Assembly (NCBI GenBank): GCA_902792985.1
Contig: CADBBT010000002.1
Coordinates: 1-64,000, forward strand
Reading direction: 5' to 3'
DNA from: Oscillospiraceae bacterium
GTDB taxonomy: Bacteria > Bacillota > Clostridia > Oscillospirales > Acutalibacteraceae
DNA length: 64,000 bases
Below the pieces are notes generated by a model. That model saw only the letters and a list, made by a program, of their open reading frames with translations. It did not search any database and was not told the DNA's origin. Both the position numbers and the translations under genes were made by a program. Below, piece after piece: positions 60,692-64,000 of this stretch (positions are counted from its first letter, which is position 1; each line of letters opens with the position of its first letter).

Positions 60692-60718
60692 TTGAAGGTT
60701 CAAATCCTCCCTCCCCAA
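60692..60718 (+). other. tRNA 3'-end-like sequence (possible attachment-site scar)
   Basis: GAAGGTTCAAATCCTCC followed by CTCCCCAACA reads as a T arm (4 of 5 pairs) and the 3' acceptor strand with discriminator. No D arm, anticodon arm or 5' acceptor strand precedes it, so it is not a functional tRNA. It abuts the prophage scrap, as expected for a phage attachment-site duplicate. Confidence 0.4.
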
Positions 60719-60720
60719 CA

Positions 60721-60759
60721 CTTTTTGCGTTTCTTTACAGAGCTAAGAAACGCAAAAAG
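60721..60759. terminator. Perfect inverted repeat, probable terminator
   Basis: CTTTTTGCGTTTCTT and its exact complement flank a nine-base loop. A second stem, AAGCCTCTT/AAGAGAGGCTT, lies at 60874-60911. Apart from these, 60760-61030 shows no gene; AAAAGGTACA occurs twice at 60929 and 60958. Confidence 0.55.
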
Positions 60760-61034
60760 TACACCAGCGTTTTCGGGCATTTTTGAGGGCTGAAAGCAAA
60801 AAATCGGGCTCCGAAGCCCAATTTTGCTTGATTTTCCCATATTTTTGCCTTTATTATTCCAATATGACATTAAAAGCCTCTTTTGCCCTGATAGACAAGA
60901 GAGGCTTCGTTTATGTCCATTACTACTCAAAAGGTACATATCCGAGCTAAAACTACCTAAAAGGTACACGCTCTTCACCTCGGAAAACTGGAATTTGTCT
61001 GGTTATTGGCGATCTGCCTTTCAACAAAAATATG

Positions 61035-61670
61035 CTATTTATTTAATATTTTTTGTATTTCAGCCCATGTTTCTTCGTCAAAACGGCGGTCCTTGTAATA
61101 AAACTGTTTGTCTTCATCGGTTATGTGTTTTATTGGCTTACATGGATTCCCGGCAGCGACAACACCCGAGGGGATATCTTTTGTGACGACGCTGCCTGCG
61201 CCGATAACCGTATTGTCTCCGATATGAACACCCGGAAGCACAACTGCATTTGCGCCAATCCATACATTGTTTCCGATGGTTATTGAAATACCGTATTCAT
61301 ATCTTGTGTTTCTTATTTCGTGATGAATCGGATGCCCCGCAGTGATTACCGCAACATTCGGTCCGAATTGCACATTATCACCGATTTTAACCTTTGCGAC
61401 ATCAATGATAGTACAACCGTTGTTCGCATAGAAATTATCACCGATTTCAATATGCTTGCCATAATCGCAGCGAAACGGTGGTTCGATGTATATGCTTTTT
61501 CCGTGCTTTATTCCCAGCAGTTTAAAAAGCAGGTATTCTTTGGGAACATTAAACGGAACGGAGCGATTAAATGAGCGAAGAAGCAGTTTGGACTTAAATT
61601 GTTCTGCCAGAACAGAAGCATCGGAAATATAAGGCAATTCCATATCGCGGCGCTTTTTGTGCTTTTTCAT
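61035..61670 (-). CDS. Sugar O-acetyltransferase (hexapeptide-repeat, maltose/galactoside acetyltransferase-like)
   Basis: The ATG at 61670 follows ATGAGGATTGACT and gives 211 residues. The left-handed beta-helix is clear: IEIGDNFYANNGCTIIDVAKVKIGDNVQFGPNV, then catalytic His in TAGHPIHHEIRN, and GNNVWIGANAVVLPGVHIGDNTVIGAGSVVTKDI. It moves acetyl from acetyl-CoA to a sugar hydroxyl in the cytoplasm; the exact sugar is not known. The N-terminal maltose-acetyltransferase region is atypical. GC content here and in the next gene is lower than in the rest of the window, suggesting transfer. Confidence 0.88.
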   Translation of the reverse strand: MKKHKKRRDMELPYISDASVLAEQFKSKLLLRSFNRSVPFNVPKEYLLFKLLGIKHGKSIYIEPPFRCDYGKHIEIGDNFYANNGCTIIDVAKVKIGDNVQFGPNVAVITAGHPIHHEIRNTRYEYGISITIGNNVWIGANAVVLPGVHIGDNTVIGAGSVVTKDIPSGVVAAGNPCKPIKHITDEDKQFYYKDRRFDEETWAEIQKILNK

Positions 61671-61701
61671 AGTCAATCCTCATTTCATCAAATCCGAATT
61701 G

Positions 61702-62325
61702 TCATCTCTTTATCTTTCGCTTGTCCATGATGATGTCATGGCAGCAGTCCCCATCAGATAAATCCGAATACCTGATGAACTCAACGTGTTTCTCAAGATT
61801 GCTGTAAGCGGTTGTATCCGTCATGCAGAATATTTTACACAGTGGTCTGATCCCGTATGTTTCAAACATCTCCACATACATACACTTTGATATGTTATAT
61901 TCTATTTTCCCATCGGATACATCAAATTGATCGTAAAAGATACTGCCGTCCCGCACGCGCTTATCGTGATCTGATATATTCCAATTTTTCGCGATCTGAT
62001 AGCTGTTAGGAAGCAAGTCAATGCATTTGATCAGGCGCTTAAAGAAATTTCTCCGCCTGCTGAAACCGCGATTTACGGCGTCAATAATCTCTTTATCTGA
62101 CAGTCCGAATTCCTTTAATTCCAGACACATGGCAATGATCGCATAGATATGCTCCGCATTTGTTGTTGGATATATGTTATGCCCTGCGTATTTTTGGGAG
62201 GCATACATTTCAGTAAGCCTTTTCTCATAGGCTTTCTGTTTCACATCTGAATCAGGGAAGTTCCCTATGACAAGAATCTTCCTGAAGATTTTCCCGTATT
62301 TTATTACTGCTTTTGATATTTCCAT
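61702..62325 (-). CDS. L-2-amino-thiazoline-4-carboxylic acid (ATC) hydrolase-family protein
   Basis: The 207-residue protein ends in the ATC-hydrolase-type pattern: ISKCMYVEMFETYGIRPLCKIFCMTDTTAY and HVEFIRYSDLSDGDCCHDIIM, with the conserved Cys pair. The N-terminal half (AIIAMCLELKEFGLSDKEIIDAV) is helical. Characterised members open the thiazoline ring of ATC in cysteine formation, but most relatives have unknown substrates. ATG is behind CGGGAGGAGCAAAGT. The family call is from memory of the pattern. It lies 31 bases upstream of the acetyltransferase and may be co-transcribed. AT-rich codon use sets it apart. Confidence 0.7.
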   Translation of the reverse strand: MEISKAVIKYGKIFRKILVIGNFPDSDVKQKAYEKRLTEMYASQKYAGHNIYPTTNAEHIYAIIAMCLELKEFGLSDKEIIDAVNRGFSRRRNFFKRLIKCIDLLPNSYQIAKNWNISDHDKRVRDGSIFYDQFDVSDGKIEYNISKCMYVEMFETYGIRPLCKIFCMTDTTAYSNLEKHVEFIRYSDLSDGDCCHDIIMDKRKIKR

Positions 62326-62352
62326 ACTTTGCTCCTCCCGTCAAATCCCGAT

Positions 62353-62537
62353 TTATTGATTTGTTCTTATCATCTCCCGCATTTCAATCAATGCGAAGCC
62401 AAGAATGTTCATTCCTATCCAATTGGCAGTATCACGGCGGCGGTCGTCATTCAATCGGACTCCGCAAGCCCAAATCTGATCTGATCTGGCGCATTCGATA
62501 AGAACAGCATCTGCGCCTGTTACAGCCGGAGCAGATA
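62353..62537 (-). pseudogene. NADAR-family C-terminal fragment
   Basis: A minus-strand frame ending at 62353 reads GADAVLIECARSDQIWACGV, then DTANWIGMNILGFALIEMRE, the characteristic C-terminal half of NADAR/YbiA-type N-glycosidases (E....D.IWG.G, W.G.NLLG.ALMEVR). The first 100 or so residues are absent: the frame joins the end of the acyltransferase gene at 62538. It lacks a start. NADAR enzymes hydrolyse riboflavin intermediates or remove ADP-ribose from guanine, sometimes in phage defence. Confidence 0.6.
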
Positions 62538-63869
62538 TCAGATATTGAAAAACGCTTTCACCGCATCCGGTCCGGCAATCCGGCCTTTTCTATCCTTCTT
62601 CGGCGTTTTGCATGGTGCGGTGCCTTCTATGATCTCGGTTGCCACAGCGAGGTCCTGCGCACGCAGAATCTCCACGCAGGCGTCAAACCAGGCGGTTTCT
62701 CTGTTGGTTCTGCTGAAGCAAAGGGAGAGTGTGTCGCGGAAACTGACACACGAGCATGTGACAGGCAGGCCGTATCGCCGCGTATCACCGTTGATGAATC
62801 GGTATTTTTCAACCGCGTTGGCAAGCAACGCCGGAGGCGTTCGCTCTCCAAGATTGGTAAAAATCGTTGTGGCGTCCTTGTGGCTGCCTTTTTGCAGCAC
62901 AGCCAAAACGGGCTTTTTGATGAAGTACGGAACCGCACGCAGCACTGGGTTGGTTTTCAGCGCACCGAATTTGTTCAGGTCCTTCTGCAAAAGCTCTTTT
63001 TTCAGTGATGCTTTCAATGAGCCCTGCATCGCTTCGAGGATATCCTCCAGTGTGTAATCCCGTCTTCCGTTCGGTTCAAAAGAAATATGGGATTCTATGG
63101 TAAAATTGCGCAGCGTCTTTGTCGGAAAAAACCGCCGCAAGTCCACCGGTATGGAGATTGTAATCGGTTGCGTAATCGGCGCTTCGACTGACCGGATAAC
63201 ACCGAGGACGAGCACGCAGCTGAGGTACTCCGTCACCGTCATCGCATGGCTGTGTGCAAGTGCCCTGATGCTGTCTTTTGACATCTCGGCAAACAACAGC
63301 TTGATATAATCCTTCTCATAATGCTCATCAAAGTGGAACGCCGGCGCCAGCCTACCCGACGGCTTTTCGCCGCCTTTTTCATAATAGGAATCAAAGGCGT
63401 TTTCCATTGTTTCGCTTGCCGGTGCAATCGGAAGATACGGTTCCTGTTTGCCGTCCAGAAGAGCAACGTATCTTGTCAGGACCTCCTCATAAAGGCGCAT
63501 CACACCGCGGCCGTCCCCGATACAGTGCGCCGCTTCCAGCGTCAGTGTTTTTCCCGCGTACACAAACCGGAGATTTGGCAGTCCTTTTTGACGCGCAGTG
63601 ATCGGCAGCAGCGGTCTTGTCGTTTCGGGGCGAATCTCCGCCGCGGTGTCAACAATAATCTGGTAGCTCCAAAAGAAACCGCTTCGCAGGTCACTTGAAG
63701 CAGATGGATAGTTTGGAAAAACGTCGTTGACGGCTGTTCTGAGCACGGCTGGGTTGATGTCGTCCTTCATAATGACCGTGAAAGCAAATGTTCTTCCCCA
63801 GTTTTTCGATGTCAAAGAGGTGAACATAATCGACGCTGTGTCAACCTTTGTCCATGCTGAGTGTTTCAT
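62538..63869 (-). CDS. Condensation-domain/alcohol-acetyltransferase-like acyltransferase
   Basis: The 443-residue protein has the chloramphenicol-acetyltransferase-like fold; AAHCIGDGRGVMRLYEEVL near residue 113 is the HxxxDG active-site motif of this superfamily, and RRFFPTKTLRNFTIESHISF near 240 matches the second conserved region of the condensation/wax-ester type. It should acylate an alcohol or amine using a CoA or carrier thioester. No carrier protein or peptide synthetase is nearby, so a free-standing alcohol acyltransferase is most likely. ATG is behind AGAAGGGAGAACCGG. From 63870 to the end no gene is seen. Confidence 0.75.
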   Translation of the reverse strand: MKHSAWTKVDTASIMFTSLTSKNWGRTFAFTVIMKDDINPAVLRTAVNDVFPNYPSASSDLRSGFFWSYQIIVDTAAEIRPETTRPLLPITARQKGLPNLRFVYAGKTLTLEAAHCIGDGRGVMRLYEEVLTRYVALLDGKQEPYLPIAPASETMENAFDSYYEKGGEKPSGRLAPAFHFDEHYEKDYIKLLFAEMSKDSIRALAHSHAMTVTEYLSCVLVLGVIRSVEAPITQPITISIPVDLRRFFPTKTLRNFTIESHISFEPNGRRDYTLEDILEAMQGSLKASLKKELLQKDLNKFGALKTNPVLRAVPYFIKKPVLAVLQKGSHKDATTIFTNLGERTPPALLANAVEKYRFINGDTRRYGLPVTCSCVSFRDTLSLCFSRTNRETAWFDACVEILRAQDLAVATEIIEGTAPCKTPKKDRKGRIAGPDAVKAFFNI

Positions 63870-64000
63870 CCGGTTCTCCCTTCTATGCTTATCTCTCGGT
63901 TCTATTAAAAGCGATTCGGCGTATTTAATTTATTATATCACAATTATTGCGTTACGAAAAGAGCCAAAACGTAAATTAAACTAATCGAACTTATTATTGT

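Noticed and set aside
60700..60978. Minus-strand 92-codon frame
   Set aside because: Crosses two terminator-like hairpins and the tRNA-end scar; no start signal.

Overview
The window looks like a chromosome segment of a fairly GC-rich gut Firmicute of class Clostridia, probably an Oscillospirales relative. The reasons are strong AGGAGG-type ribosome binding sites with frequent TTG and GTG starts, near-consensus sigma-A promoters, a K+-type membrane pyrophosphatase, a DUF951-prfA-tsaC-coaE housekeeping block, DUF6273 and BspA-like LRR surface proteins, and many glycan-use genes. The taxonomic call is inference; there is no rRNA gene in the window.

Layout. 0-1.7 kb: 3' part of a type I restriction methyltransferase, then a repeat and a secreted-protein remnant. 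1.7-6.6 kb: rhamnoside-use locus (GPH transporter plus GH78 rhamnosidase) divergent from a TetR regulator. 6.6-7.8 kb: no clear protein gene, but a candidate structured small RNA with a consensus promoter and terminator, and a second copy of the 1.2-kb repeat. 7.8-16.1 kb: GH31 alpha-xylosidase-like enzyme and an integrative mobilizable element (DUF927-like ATPase, MobC, relaxase, excisionase, tyrosine integrase, two micro-genes) that ends next to tRNA-Leu(GAG). 16.2-21.7 kb: CE2-like esterase, a symporter with an RsbW-like N-terminal domain, and HppA.

21.8-30.3 kb: two divergent operons share a 100-bp control region with mirrored tandem operators. One carries two Gfo/Idh/MocA oxidoreductases and three sugar-phosphate-isomerase-fold proteins; the other carries an EEP-family hydrolase, a metallo-beta-lactamase-fold hydrolase and an unrecognised 507-residue protein. 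This looks like a catabolic module for an oxidised sugar, glycoside or cyclitol. 30.4-32.2 kb: a DUF6273 surface protein behind an elaborate 5' leader that can be drawn as an aptamer-like long hairpin plus mutually exclusive antiterminator and terminator; this is the best candidate for something undescribed. 32.4-39.6 kb: Fe-S aldo/keto reductase, M18 aminopeptidase, a compact housekeeping operon and an S1-domain protein. 39.7-39.85 kb: three identical DnaA-box-like 9-mers.

40-52 kb: membrane-anchored carboxylesterase, GH101-like/MFS/LRR operon, glycerophosphodiesterase, RsbU-like phosphatase, HD-domain protein and pyrimidine-nucleoside phosphorylase. 52-64 kb is a decaying accessory region: truncated phosphoesterase, truncated TraX, truncated IS3 transposase, GH30 plus a large MFS transporter, frameshifted SLC13 permease, a GH130 phosphorylase fused to a prophage tape-measure fragment, a tRNA-3'-end-like scar, an acetyltransferase, an ATC-hydrolase-family protein, a NADAR C-terminal fragment and a condensation-domain-like acyltransferase.
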